Shown: one piece after another, positions 17,271 to 25,948 of the stretch | Numbering within the stretch: the first letter of the stretch is position 1 | How the letters are laid out: each line of letters opens with the position of its first letter | From: Paracoccus homiensis | GTDB taxonomy: Bacteria > Pseudomonadota > Alphaproteobacteria > Rhodobacterales > Rhodobacteraceae | Length of the DNA: 64,000 nt | Direction of reading: 5' to 3' | NCBI RefSeq assembly: GCF_900111675.1 | Contig: NZ_FOHO01000003.1 | Coordinates: 124,001-188,000 of the forward strand | Made by a program: the position numbers and the translations under genes | The notes under the pieces: model-generated | What the model saw: only the letters and a program-made list of their open reading frames with translations | Databases searched by the model: none | Told to the model about the DNA's origin: nothing

Positions 17271-17561
17271 ATGATGGCACCGAACCCTATGCGGATTTGG
17301 GCGCAGATGGCCAGAATTGCGATTGATTCCCAATTGGTTATCGGAATGAGAATGGCTGGCATGATGGGCGTGGTCGCCCAGTCCCCCGGCGAACCGTTTC
17401 GCATGGTCGCCGAAAAACAGGCCGCGGCCTCCGAGTCGCTTTTTGCCATGGCCCAGGCCGCCAGTCGCGGTGACAGCGCCGATCGCGTCATGTCGGCGGC
17501 CCTGCGTCCCTACAGCAAGCGCACCCGTGCGAATTCGCGTCGCCTGACCCGCAAGGGCTGA
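17271..17561 (+). CDS. small helical protein of a Rhodobacterales family often labelled antifreeze protein
   Basis: A 96-residue basic, Met/Ala-rich protein, predicted mostly helical: IWAQMARIAIDSQLVIGMRM, then GVVAQSPGEPFRMVAEKQAA and a C-terminal RPYSKRTRANSRRLTRKG. I recall short proteins of this layout in Rhodobacteraceae that carry the misleading label antifreeze; some resemble phasin-like helical proteins. No function can be assigned. The start is uncertain: ATG at 17271 or 17274 with a weak CAGGA upstream; a TTG at 17232 is also in frame. It stands alone between pyrC (divergent) and an SDR gene. Confidence 0.6.
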   Translation: MMAPNPMRIWAQMARIAIDSQLVIGMRMAGMMGVVAQSPGEPFRMVAEKQAAASESLFAMAQAASRGDSADRVMSAALRPYSKRTRANSRRLTRKG

Positions 17562-17624
17562 TCGGCCGGGAACAAGATCCATGCTGGCCGGTTACTTCGT
17601 CACGGTAGCACGGGGGACAGGACG

Positions 17625-18377
17625 GTGAAGACGGCGATTGTGACCGGCGGTGCGCAGGGCATCGGCAAGGGCATCGTGCAACGGTTGCGCGGCGATGGCT
17701 GGCGCGTTGCGGTGCTGGATCTGGACGCCGAGGCGGTGCAGGAACAACAGGCCGAGGATCCCGCACTGCAAAGCATGACGGTCGATGTCGGGAACGAAGA
17801 TCAGGTCAGCGCCGCATTCGACAGGATCCGCGACTGGCTGGATGGCGCGGGGCTGAACCTGCTTGTGTCGAACGCGGGGCCCGCGAATCCGGTCGGTAGC
17901 CCGATCGAGGATCTGTCCCTGCAAGATTGGCGCAGGTGGCAGGACGGGCATCTGACAGGCGCGTTCCTGATGGTGCGGGGCGCGGTGCCCCTGTTGCGAG
18001 AGGCGCGCGGCAGCATCGTTCTGATGTCATCGACCCGCGCCTTGCAATCCGAACCCGACTGCGAGGCTTATGCGGCCGCGAAAGGCGGTCTGACCGCGAT
18101 GGCGCATGCGCTGGCGATCAGCCTTGGTCCCGACATCCGCAGCAATTGCATTCTGCCCGGCTGGATCGAGACGGGCCCTTGGCAAAAACGCGCAACGCGA
18201 CAGGATCCCCGGCATTCTGATACCGACCATGCGCAGCATCCCGTGGGGCGCGTAGGTACCCCCGACGATATTTCCGCGCTGGTGGCCTATCTGGCCTCGG
18301 ACGAGGCGGGTTTCATCACCGGCCAGCAATTTGTTGTCGATGGCGGCATGACCCGCAAGATGATCTATGCCGAATGA
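17625..18377 (+). CDS. SDR-family oxidoreductase
   Basis: A 250-residue classical short-chain dehydrogenase with the N-terminal TGGAQGIGKGI cofactor motif, VSNAGPA near residue 84, a Ser in VLMSSTRAL, YAAAKGG near 150 and the common C-terminus GQQFVVDGGMTRKMIY. The substrate cannot be told from sequence. The GTG start has GGGGGACAGGA upstream. It is unrelated in detail to the SDR at 8 kb. It ends at a strong hairpin shared with gap. Confidence 0.88.
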   Translation: MKTAIVTGGAQGIGKGIVQRLRGDGWRVAVLDLDAEAVQEQQAEDPALQSMTVDVGNEDQVSAAFDRIRDWLDGAGLNLLVSNAGPANPVGSPIEDLSLQDWRRWQDGHLTGAFLMVRGAVPLLREARGSIVLMSSTRALQSEPDCEAYAAAKGGLTAMAHALAISLGPDIRSNCILPGWIETGPWQKRATRQDPRHSDTDHAQHPVGRVGTPDDISALVAYLASDEAGFITGQQFVVDGGMTRKMIYAE

Positions 18378-18405
18378 AAAACGGCGAGGGGAGCCCCCTC
18401 GCCGT
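18378..18405. terminator. bidirectional terminator between SDR gene and gap
   Basis: An 11-bp perfect stem, ACGGCGAGGGG (18381-18391) with CCCCTCGCCGT (18395-18405), and a 3-base loop. On the minus strand, after the gap stop, it leads into TTTTC; on the plus strand into CTTAC. It serves the two convergent genes, with the better U tract for gap. Confidence 0.85.
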
Positions 18406-18428
18406 CTTACATGTTCCTGATCGGTCGA

Positions 18429-19430
<1,002 letters not shown>

Positions 19431-19544
19431 GGTTCTTCTCTCCCGACCAGATGACGTTGCGCAATGCTCTAGCGTGGCGGGGCGGCTGATGCAAATGCCC
19501 TCTGCCATCGGTGCGCGGCAGGGGCGCCAGGCGTGACGAATTCG

Positions 19545-19688
19545 TCAGCGCCAGAAGCTGACATGTTCGATCAGCCCGTCCATCGCCTTGCCCAGGATGA
19601 CCGGCAGCCCAAGATGCAACCACAGGGCGTCCGCCGCGAAAATCGCGACAATCAGAAGGGCAAGGGTCAGGGCGATCTGGTTGGTCAT
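19545..19688 (-). CDS. 47-residue single-span membrane protein upstream of gap
   Basis: A short gene, missed by length filters: ATG at 19688, TGA at 19545-19547. The protein has an N-terminal hydrophobic helix (IALTLALLIVAIFAADALW), a second amphipathic or hydrophobic stretch (LGLPVILGKAMDGLIEHV) and the end SFWR. AAAGG precedes the start by 7 bases, and third codon positions are G/C-rich, as in real genes here. I recall similar ~45-50 residue proteins ending in FWR beside gap genes in Rhodobacteraceae. Function unknown. It is 114 bases upstream of gap on the same strand. Confidence 0.65.
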   Translation of the reverse strand: MTNQIALTLALLIVAIFAADALWLHLGLPVILGKAMDGLIEHVSFWR

Positions 19689-19735
19689 GCTGGGCCTTTG
19701 CCCCTGAATAGCGTGGTCACTGCGGGATCGGCAAG

Positions 19736-20758
19736 TCAGCCCAGCTCGTCATCCGTGACAAGCGGGACAAGGGTCAGATCGCCCTGCGATTCAAGTCGGC
19801 GGATGGCCGCGACCAGTTCGTTGCCGGCGGCCTCGACGTCGCGAAGGGCAACCTTGCCAAGGCCCTCGATCTCTTCGCGCAGGCCGTCGGCCATCCGTTG
19901 CGACAGATTCGACAGGATGAAATTCGCGGCCTCGCCTTCGGGGCCCGAGGTCGAGGACAGGGCGCGTATCAAGACGGCCTGGTCAACCTCGCGGGTGATG
20001 CGCGGCACATCGCGGGGTTCGACGCGGGAGGGAATATGGGCAAAGATAAAGATCGCGCGTCGGACGCCGCCCGCGAAACCTGCATCCTCACGTTCCAATG
20101 AATCCAGCACGTCGTCGCGCAGCTCGGCCGTGGCGAAGTTCAGGATCGCCCCCATGCGGTCGCTGGCCGGGGTGGCAAGACCGGGCCGGGGCAGCGCGTC
20201 GGCAGCCTGCAACAGGACCAGCCCGACCCGATGCAGCGCGGCGGGGCTGACCTCTCCCGTCAACGACATCGCCTGCGCGACGGTCCGTGCCCGGTCCCGC
20301 GACAATTCCGTGAACAGCGCCGATGCGACCGGGACCGGCAGTTTCGACAGCATCAGCGCGATCAGTTCGACCGATTCGGAATTGGCCAGCGCCAGCAGGC
20401 TTTTCTGGGGAAGTTCGGCAATGCGCGCCCAGGGATCGCCCTTGCCTGACATGGCGGCGATGCGGCGCAGGTGATCGGTACTGTCAGCCGACAGTTTTCC
20501 GCCCAGCATGGCCAGCGTCCCGTCCAGATTTCCCGGGAATGTGACGCCGACCGATTCCAGCCGGTCGCAGAATTCGGTGATGACGGCATCGCGTGTCTGA
20601 CGGTCGATCAGTTCCATCCCGGCCATTTCTTCGGCCAGCAGGTTCTGGGTCGCGCTGTCCAGCTGGTTCAGCCGAACCTCATCTTCGTCATCCAGAAGAA
20701 GGCGGACGATTACGGCCGCCTTCTGTCGTTGTGTCAAAGCCATCTGCACCATCGTCAT
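19736..20758 (-). CDS. fliG: FliG-like flagellar motor switch protein, isolated
   Basis: A 340-residue FliG homologue. The N-terminal domain (LTQRQKAAVIVRLLLDDEDE), middle domain (around WARIAELPQKSLLALANSE) and C-terminal domain (ITREVDQAVLIRALSS, FILSNLSQRMADGLREEIEG) are all present. In a flagellum FliG forms the rotor ring that stators push. Two things are odd. The EHPQ motif of the middle domain is not there, and the charged torque helix is altered: SQR is kept but the usual DD pair is EE and the later Arg is Ala. No other flagellar gene is in the window. It could be part of a scattered flagellar set or a repurposed paralogue. Confidence 0.8.
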   Translation of the reverse strand: MTMVQMALTQRQKAAVIVRLLLDDEDEVRLNQLDSATQNLLAEEMAGMELIDRQTRDAVITEFCDRLESVGVTFPGNLDGTLAMLGGKLSADSTDHLRRIAAMSGKGDPWARIAELPQKSLLALANSESVELIALMLSKLPVPVASALFTELSRDRARTVAQAMSLTGEVSPAALHRVGLVLLQAADALPRPGLATPASDRMGAILNFATAELRDDVLDSLEREDAGFAGGVRRAIFIFAHIPSRVEPRDVPRITREVDQAVLIRALSSTSGPEGEAANFILSNLSQRMADGLREEIEGLGKVALRDVEAAGNELVAAIRRLESQGDLTLVPLVTDDELG

Positions 20759-20833
20759 GCCCGCATCGTTTTCCTTCGATCACCGGCAATCTGGCACAGC
20801 ATCCTTAATGCGGGTTTACGCCCGCATCGGGAA

Positions 20834-22147
20834 TTACAGAGGATTTGATTCAAAAACCCGGCGGAAGATCGTGTCGACATGCTTGGTGTGATAGCCAAGG
20901 TCGAATTTCTCTTCGATCTGCGCCGGGGTCAGCGCGGCCGTCACTTCGGCATCGGCCAGCAATTCCTCTTTGAAATCCTTGCCCTCTTCCCAGACTTTCA
21001 TCGCGTTGCGCTGAACCAGGCGATAGGAATCCTCGCGCGATACACCGGCCTGCGTCAGCGCCAGAAGCACCCGCTGCGACATGACCAGGCCTTTGAACTT
21101 GTTCATGTTGGCCAGCATGGTTTCGGGATAGACGACCAGCTTGTCGATGACGCCCGCAAGACGGTTCAGCGCAAAATCCAGCGTGATCGTCGCGTCAGGC
21201 GCGATGCCGCGTTCGACGCTGGAATGGCTGATGTCGCGTTCGTGCCACAGGGCCACGTTTTCCATCGCCGGAATTACGGTCATGCGGACCAGGCGCGCCA
21301 GACCGGTCAGGTTTTCGGTCAGGACCGGGTTGCGCTTGTGCGGCATCGCGCTGGACCCTTTTTGGCCGGGGCTGAAGAATTCCTCCGCCTCCAGAACCTC
21401 GGTGCGCTGCATGTGGCGGATCTCGATGGCGATGTTTTCCATCGACGAGGCAATGACGCCAAGCGTGGCAAAGAACATCGCGTGGCGGTCGCGCGGAATG
21501 ACCTGCGTGCTGATCGGTTCGGGGCGCAGACCCATCTTGGCGCAGACATGTTCTTCGACCGCCGGGTCGATATTGGCGAAGGTGCCCACCGCACCCGAGA
21601 TCGCGCCGGTGGCGATTTCGGCCCGTGCAGCCTGCAGCCGGGCCTTGCCGCGGGCCATTTCGGCGTAAAAGCGCGCGAAGGTCAGTCCCATTGTGGTCGG
21701 TTCGGCATGGATGCCGTGGCTGCGGCCGATGCGGACGGTGTCCTTGTGTTCATAGGCGCGCTTTTTCAGCGCGGCCAGAACCTTGTCCATGTCGGCCAGC
21801 AGGATGTCGGCGGCGCGGACCAGCTGGACGTTCAGCGTGGTGTCCAGCACGTCGCTGCTGGTCATGCCCTGGTGGACGAAGCGGGCCTCGTCGCTGCCGA
21901 CATGTTCAGCCAGATGGGTCAGGAAGGCGATCACGTCATGCTTGGTGACGGCCTCGATTTCATCAATCCGGGCGACGTCGAACTCGACATCCTTGGCCTT
22001 CCAGACGGCATCCGCGTTTTCGCGCGGAATCACGCCCAGATCGGCCTGGGCGTCGCAGGCATGCGCCTCGATTTCGTACCAGATGCGGAATTTCGTTTCC
22101 GGCGACCAGATCGCGGTCATCTCGGGGCGGGCATAGCGAGGGATCAT
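20834..22147 (-). CDS. purB: adenylosuccinate lyase
   Basis: Catalyses two fumarate eliminations in purine synthesis: SAICAR to AICAR, and adenylosuccinate to AMP. The protein has 437 residues. MIPRYARPEMTAIWSPETKF is the normal start, QGMTSSDVLDT and GRSHGIHAEPTTMG carry substrate-binding and catalytic His residues, and the superfamily signature GSSAMPHKRNP is intact near residue 265. ATG 22147 has AAGGAG 7 bases upstream; a much longer frame continues upstream but is antisense to the next gene. It is divergent from an uncharacterised gene at 22293. Confidence 0.96.
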   Translation of the reverse strand: MIPRYARPEMTAIWSPETKFRIWYEIEAHACDAQADLGVIPRENADAVWKAKDVEFDVARIDEIEAVTKHDVIAFLTHLAEHVGSDEARFVHQGMTSSDVLDTTLNVQLVRAADILLADMDKVLAALKKRAYEHKDTVRIGRSHGIHAEPTTMGLTFARFYAEMARGKARLQAARAEIATGAISGAVGTFANIDPAVEEHVCAKMGLRPEPISTQVIPRDRHAMFFATLGVIASSMENIAIEIRHMQRTEVLEAEEFFSPGQKGSSAMPHKRNPVLTENLTGLARLVRMTVIPAMENVALWHERDISHSSVERGIAPDATITLDFALNRLAGVIDKLVVYPETMLANMNKFKGLVMSQRVLLALTQAGVSREDSYRLVQRNAMKVWEEGKDFKEELLADAEVTAALTPAQIEEKFDLGYHTKHVDTIFRRVFESNPL

Positions 22148-22292
22148 GGCAGGCTCCTTGTCGTTGCGGCGGGCATAGCCGCAGCGCGGCGCGGGGGCAA
22201 GTTTTCGGTGGCATGGTGCGCGGCAACGTGGAACATTCGCCGCGATTACGGGGTTGTGAAGCCAACAGAAACGATCAGCCGGAGGCAGAACC

Positions 22293-22901
22293 ATGCAGCG
22301 CGATCCTGAATTGCAGCGCGCAGGCGGGCCAGACGCCCCTTTTTCCAGCCGAATCCCGCCCTCGGGCCCGATGTCGCCCGATGGACGGCGGGTCTGGCCG
22401 CGCCCCTCGCTGACGGCAAGGATCGTGGTCTGGGGGGGCGTAGCAGCCGCGACGGCTGCGGCCACGGCGGGTGCGGTGATCCTGGGCCGCGCGGCGGCCA
22501 ATGCGCTGGCGGCGGATGATCCGGCCCCGCGGCGTGTCGATCCAAGGACGCCGCGCGATCCGGCGACACTGGCCCCGCGCTTTGCCGAACTTGACGAGGA
22601 CGCGCGCGAAGCGGTGCGCAGGCGGGCCCGCGAACGCGCCCGCGCCCAGATGCAACGCGATCGCGCAGCCCGTGTGCGTGCGGCCGAGCGCCGCAATATT
22701 GTCGGTGATATCACCGAAAGCGCGGTCGAACTGTCGGGCAGTCTGAACAGTGTCGCCGCCGCGGTGGATCGGGCATTCGGCAGCTTTCGCAGCGTGGCGG
22801 CGCAAAGTTCGGCGATCATTGCAGAGTTCGGCGCAGCCGCCGACCTGATCCGGGAAACGGCACGACCCCGCGCCGCTTCCGACCAAGATGAACAGAAGTA
22901 A
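22293..22901 (+). CDS. uncharacterised membrane protein upstream of yihY-like gene
   Basis: I do not recognise a family. The 202-residue protein has a Pro/Arg-rich N-terminus, one hydrophobic segment at about residues 42-65 (ARIVVWGGVAAATAAATAGA), then a strongly charged Arg/Ala helix (DAREAVRRRARERARAQMQ) and a helical C-terminus (SAVELSGSLNSVAAAVDRAF). It is likely anchored in the inner membrane with a cytoplasmic basic helix. GGAGG lies 7 bases before the ATG. It is 12 bases from the YihY gene, so the two are probably an operon. Confidence 0.7.
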   Translation: MQRDPELQRAGGPDAPFSSRIPPSGPMSPDGRRVWPRPSLTARIVVWGGVAAATAAATAGAVILGRAAANALAADDPAPRRVDPRTPRDPATLAPRFAELDEDAREAVRRRARERARAQMQRDRAARVRAAERRNIVGDITESAVELSGSLNSVAAAVDRAFGSFRSVAAQSSAIIAEFGAAADLIRETARPRAASDQDEQK

Positions 22902-22913
22902 CGGCAGGATCGT

Positions 22914-23906
22914 GTGACACAGACAAAGCGACCGGGAATTGCGCAGGCCTTGTTTGGCGATCTGGATGAAAAGACGCGGCGGGATTACGGCCTGCCGGGG
23001 TCGCAACCGGGGCAGGGGGCACCGAGAGCTGCCCCCACGGCGCTGCGCGACCTGACCCCCCGCGATTGGCTTGGTGTGGCCAAGGGCACGGCCCGGCAGG
23101 TCGGCGCCGATCGCGTTTCGGCCGTGGCGGCGGGTGTGACCTTCTTTGGTCTGCTGTCGCTGTTTCCCGCGATCACGGCCTTCGTGTCGCTGTATGCCCT
23201 TGTCGCCGATCCCGGCACCATCGCGCGGCATCTGGAAATACTGGCCAGCCTGATGCCCGCCGGGGCGTTGGACATCATTCGCGGTCAGGTCGAGGCGATT
23301 GCAGCTTCGCCCACGAACGCCCTTTCGGTTGCCGGGATCGGCGGTCTGCTGATCGCCTTCTACTCCGCGAATGGCGGGATGAAGGCGTTGCTGAGCGGGC
23401 TGAACGTCGCCTTTTTCGAAAATGAAAGCCGCGGCTTCATCAAGCTGAATCTGGTCGCCATGGCGTTTACGGTGTCGGGCCTGCTGTTGATCGCGCTGAT
23501 GATGGGGGTCATCGCGGTGATCCCTGCGGTTCTGGCCTTTCTGCCGATGGCCGAGACCAGCGAGAAGCTTATCGCCGCGCTGCGCTGGCCTGCGGTCTTC
23601 GTCGTGCTGGTTCTGGCGCTTGCGGCGATCTATCGCTGGGGTCCGTCGCGGCGGATGACACGCTGGCGCTGGATTTCGCCGGGGGCGATCTTTGCTGCGG
23701 TCGGCTTTGTCGCCTCGTCTTACCTGTTTTCTTGGTATGCGGCGAATTTCGCGGATTACAACGAAACCTATGGCTCGCTGGGGGCGGTGGTCCTGCTGAT
23801 GATGTGGCTATGGATCAATGCCACTGTCGTTCTGATCGGGGCCGAACTGAACGCCGAACTGGAACGTCGGTTGAAATTCAGGCAGGCTGCGCCCGACGAA
23901 AGCTGA
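22914..23906 (+). CDS. YihY/virulence factor BrkB family membrane protein
   Basis: A 330-residue inner-membrane protein with about six helices. It matches the YihY/BrkB family: DRVSAVAAGVTFFGLLSLFP in the first segment, IGGLLIAFYSANGGMKALLSGLN, RWGPSRRMTRWRWISPGA and NYNETYGSLGAVVLLMMWLW-like text near the C-terminus. The family was once thought to be RNase BN in error; its function remains unsettled. The GTG start at 22914 follows CAGGAT. It is followed after 8 bases by an SMR transporter gene, making a three-gene membrane-protein run. Confidence 0.88.
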   Translation: MTQTKRPGIAQALFGDLDEKTRRDYGLPGSQPGQGAPRAAPTALRDLTPRDWLGVAKGTARQVGADRVSAVAAGVTFFGLLSLFPAITAFVSLYALVADPGTIARHLEILASLMPAGALDIIRGQVEAIAASPTNALSVAGIGGLLIAFYSANGGMKALLSGLNVAFFENESRGFIKLNLVAMAFTVSGLLLIALMMGVIAVIPAVLAFLPMAETSEKLIAALRWPAVFVVLVLALAAIYRWGPSRRMTRWRWISPGAIFAAVGFVASSYLFSWYAANFADYNETYGSLGAVVLLMMWLWINATVVLIGAELNAELERRLKFRQAAPDES

Positions 23907-23914
23907 GGATTCCC

Positions 23915-24253
23915 ATGATACCCGCACCCTATCTGGCCCTGATCGGGGCCATCGGCCTGGAGGTGGTCGGCACCTCGCTGCTGCAACGGTCAGAGCAGTT
24001 CACCCGCCTGTTGCCGACCGTCGGCATGGCGCTGTGCTATCTGGCCAGTTTCTATCTGTTGTCGCTTAGCCTGCGCGTCCTGCCCCTTGGCATCGCCTAT
24101 GCGATCTGGAGTGCGCTCGGCATCGTCCTGGTCGCGACGATCGGCCTGGTGGTCTTTGGGCAGAAGCTGGATCTGCCCGCCGTGATCGGGCTGATCCTGA
24201 TCGTCGCCGGGGTCGTCGTCATCAACCTGTTCTCGCGCAGCGTCGGGCATTAA
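23915..24253 (+). CDS. small multidrug resistance (SMR) family transporter
   Basis: A 112-residue, four-helix protein of the EmrE/Sug type. The essential membrane Glu is at residue 16 in IGLEVVGTSLL, and the motif AYAIWSALGIVLVA in helix 3 is diagnostic. It should work as an antiparallel dimer exporting cationic compounds or guanidinium in exchange for protons. GAGGA precedes ATG 23915. Its TAA stop and the TAA of the convergent OmpA-like gene share the TTAA at 24250-24253. Confidence 0.9.
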   Translation: MIPAPYLALIGAIGLEVVGTSLLQRSEQFTRLLPTVGMALCYLASFYLLSLSLRVLPLGIAYAIWSALGIVLVATIGLVVFGQKLDLPAVIGLILIVAGVVVINLFSRSVGH

Positions 24254-25947
24254 CGCTCGGTCAGCTTCAGCTCGATCCGGCGGTTCTGGGCGCGCGTTTC
24301 CGCGCTGTCGCCACGGGCCACCGGGCGGGTGTCGGCAAAGCCCGTCGGCGCCAGACGCTGCGCCGGAAAGCCCAGATCCTGCGTCATATAGCGTACCACC
24401 GCCAGCGCGCGCGCCTGACTTAGTTCCCAATTGTCGCGATACCGGCCGGTGCCCGATAGCGGGGTGCTGTCGGTATGCCCGTCGACGCGGATAATCCAGT
24501 CGATTTCATCCGGGATATCGGCAGAGATGTCCGACAACATCCGGGCTACGTTTCCGACCTGCTGGCGACCCTCGGGGGACAGCGTCGCCTCGCCGGGGGC
24601 GAACAGCACTTCGGATTGAAACACAAAGCGGTCACCAACGACGCGCACTCCTTCGCGCCCCGAAAGGATCTGTGACAGCCGACCGAAGAATTCCGACCGA
24701 TAGCGGGCCAAATCGCGGGCCTCTTCTTCGGCCCTGGCGCGGGCCTCGGCTTCCAGTTGCAGGCGCCGTTCCTTTTCTTCGGTTGCGCGCAGCAGGGCCG
24801 CGTTCAACTGCTGACCCAGTTCGGCGACACGCAATTCGGCCTCGTCCTGTTCGTCGCCCGCGGCGTCCAGCAAGGCCTGCAACGAGCCCAGTTGCGCGGT
24901 CAGCGAGGCGACCTGTTCATTCAACAGGGCGACACGCTGCTGACTGTCCTGAGACAATTGTTCCTGCTGGGCCAGTTCCTGCCGTGCCGTCGCCAGCAAC
25001 GCGGCCTGGCGTTCGGCGTCGCTGGCCTGATCCTGCGCCTCTTGTGACAGGCGATCCTGTGCCGATTGCGCGGCAGCCAGCAGGGTCAGGGTTTCCTCGG
25101 CCTGTTTGCGACTTTCCTCCAAGGACAGCGTCATGGCGGTCAATTCGCTGTCGGCGCTTTGCAGACGGTCGCGCAGCGCCTCTGCGGCGGCTGCCTCGGC
25201 AAGCTGGGCAGCTTCGGCTTCGGACAATTGCGCCGTGGTTCCGGTCAGCTGGGTCTGCAGATCGGCATTCTGTCGCCGCAGATCGGCGGTCATCGCCTCA
25301 AGCGCCTCGCGGCGGGCGGCGGCAAGGCGGGCCTGTTCCTCGGCCGCGTCGGTTTCCTGTCGTGCGGCCGCGACCGCCAGTTCGGCGGCGGAAGCGCGAT
25401 CACGTTCGGTATCAAGCTGTTGTTCAAGCGCGGCTTGCCGCGATTGCGCCTGCGCCAGATCGACCTGCCGCGCGGCCATCAGGGCGGCAACCTCGGCCTC
25501 GAAATCGGTCAGCCGACTGCGGGCCTGTTCCAGATCGTCGCGGCTGCTGTCCAGCTGGTTCGACAGCCGCGTGATCCGCGCGGCGCGGTCGCGGGCCTGC
25601 GCGTCCGCATCGGCCAGATCCTGTTCCAGCCCGGCCTGAACCTGCGCCTGCCTGCCCAATTCGCCTTGCAGATCAGCCTCGCGATCCTCGGCGGCGGTCA
25701 GCGCCTGACCCAGCGCCGCGACCTGCTGGCCCAATGCATCCAGCCGCGTTTCCTGCTGCGAAAGACGCTGTTCCTGGTCCAGGATCGTGTCGTCCTGATC
25801 GGTGATCCGTTCGCGCAGGACCGATTGCACGACCATGAAGATCGTCAGCACGAACATCAGCACCATCAGCAGTGCCGTCATCGCATCGACGAAACCGGGC
25901 CAGATCGTCGAGGAAAACCGGTTGGACGAGGCGCGGTTCAGGGCCAT
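24250..25947 (-). CDS. OmpA/MotB-like peptidoglycan-binding protein with long coiled coil
   Basis: A 565-residue partner of the adjacent MotA/TolQ-like channel. Residues about 18-42 form one membrane helix with the plug-like Asp typical of MotB (FVDAMTALLMVLMFVLTIFM). About 370 residues of heptad-rich coiled coil follow (Q/E/A/R-rich, 45-420). The OmpA-like domain sits at the C-terminus (RFVFQSEVLFAPGEATLSPE, VDGHTDSTPLSG, NWELSQARALAVVRYM, QNRRIELKL) and should bind peptidoglycan. The coil is far longer than in MotB or ZorB. One base separates its ATG from the stop of the upstream gene. The load driven by this motor is unknown. Confidence 0.88.
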   Translation of the reverse strand: MALNRASSNRFSSTIWPGFVDAMTALLMVLMFVLTIFMVVQSVLRERITDQDDTILDQEQRLSQQETRLDALGQQVAALGQALTAAEDREADLQGELGRQAQVQAGLEQDLADADAQARDRAARITRLSNQLDSSRDDLEQARSRLTDFEAEVAALMAARQVDLAQAQSRQAALEQQLDTERDRASAAELAVAAARQETDAAEEQARLAAARREALEAMTADLRRQNADLQTQLTGTTAQLSEAEAAQLAEAAAAEALRDRLQSADSELTAMTLSLEESRKQAEETLTLLAAAQSAQDRLSQEAQDQASDAERQAALLATARQELAQQEQLSQDSQQRVALLNEQVASLTAQLGSLQALLDAAGDEQDEAELRVAELGQQLNAALLRATEEKERRLQLEAEARARAEEEARDLARYRSEFFGRLSQILSGREGVRVVGDRFVFQSEVLFAPGEATLSPEGRQQVGNVARMLSDISADIPDEIDWIIRVDGHTDSTPLSGTGRYRDNWELSQARALAVVRYMTQDLGFPAQRLAPTGFADTRPVARGDSAETRAQNRRIELKLTER

Positions 25948-25948
25948 C

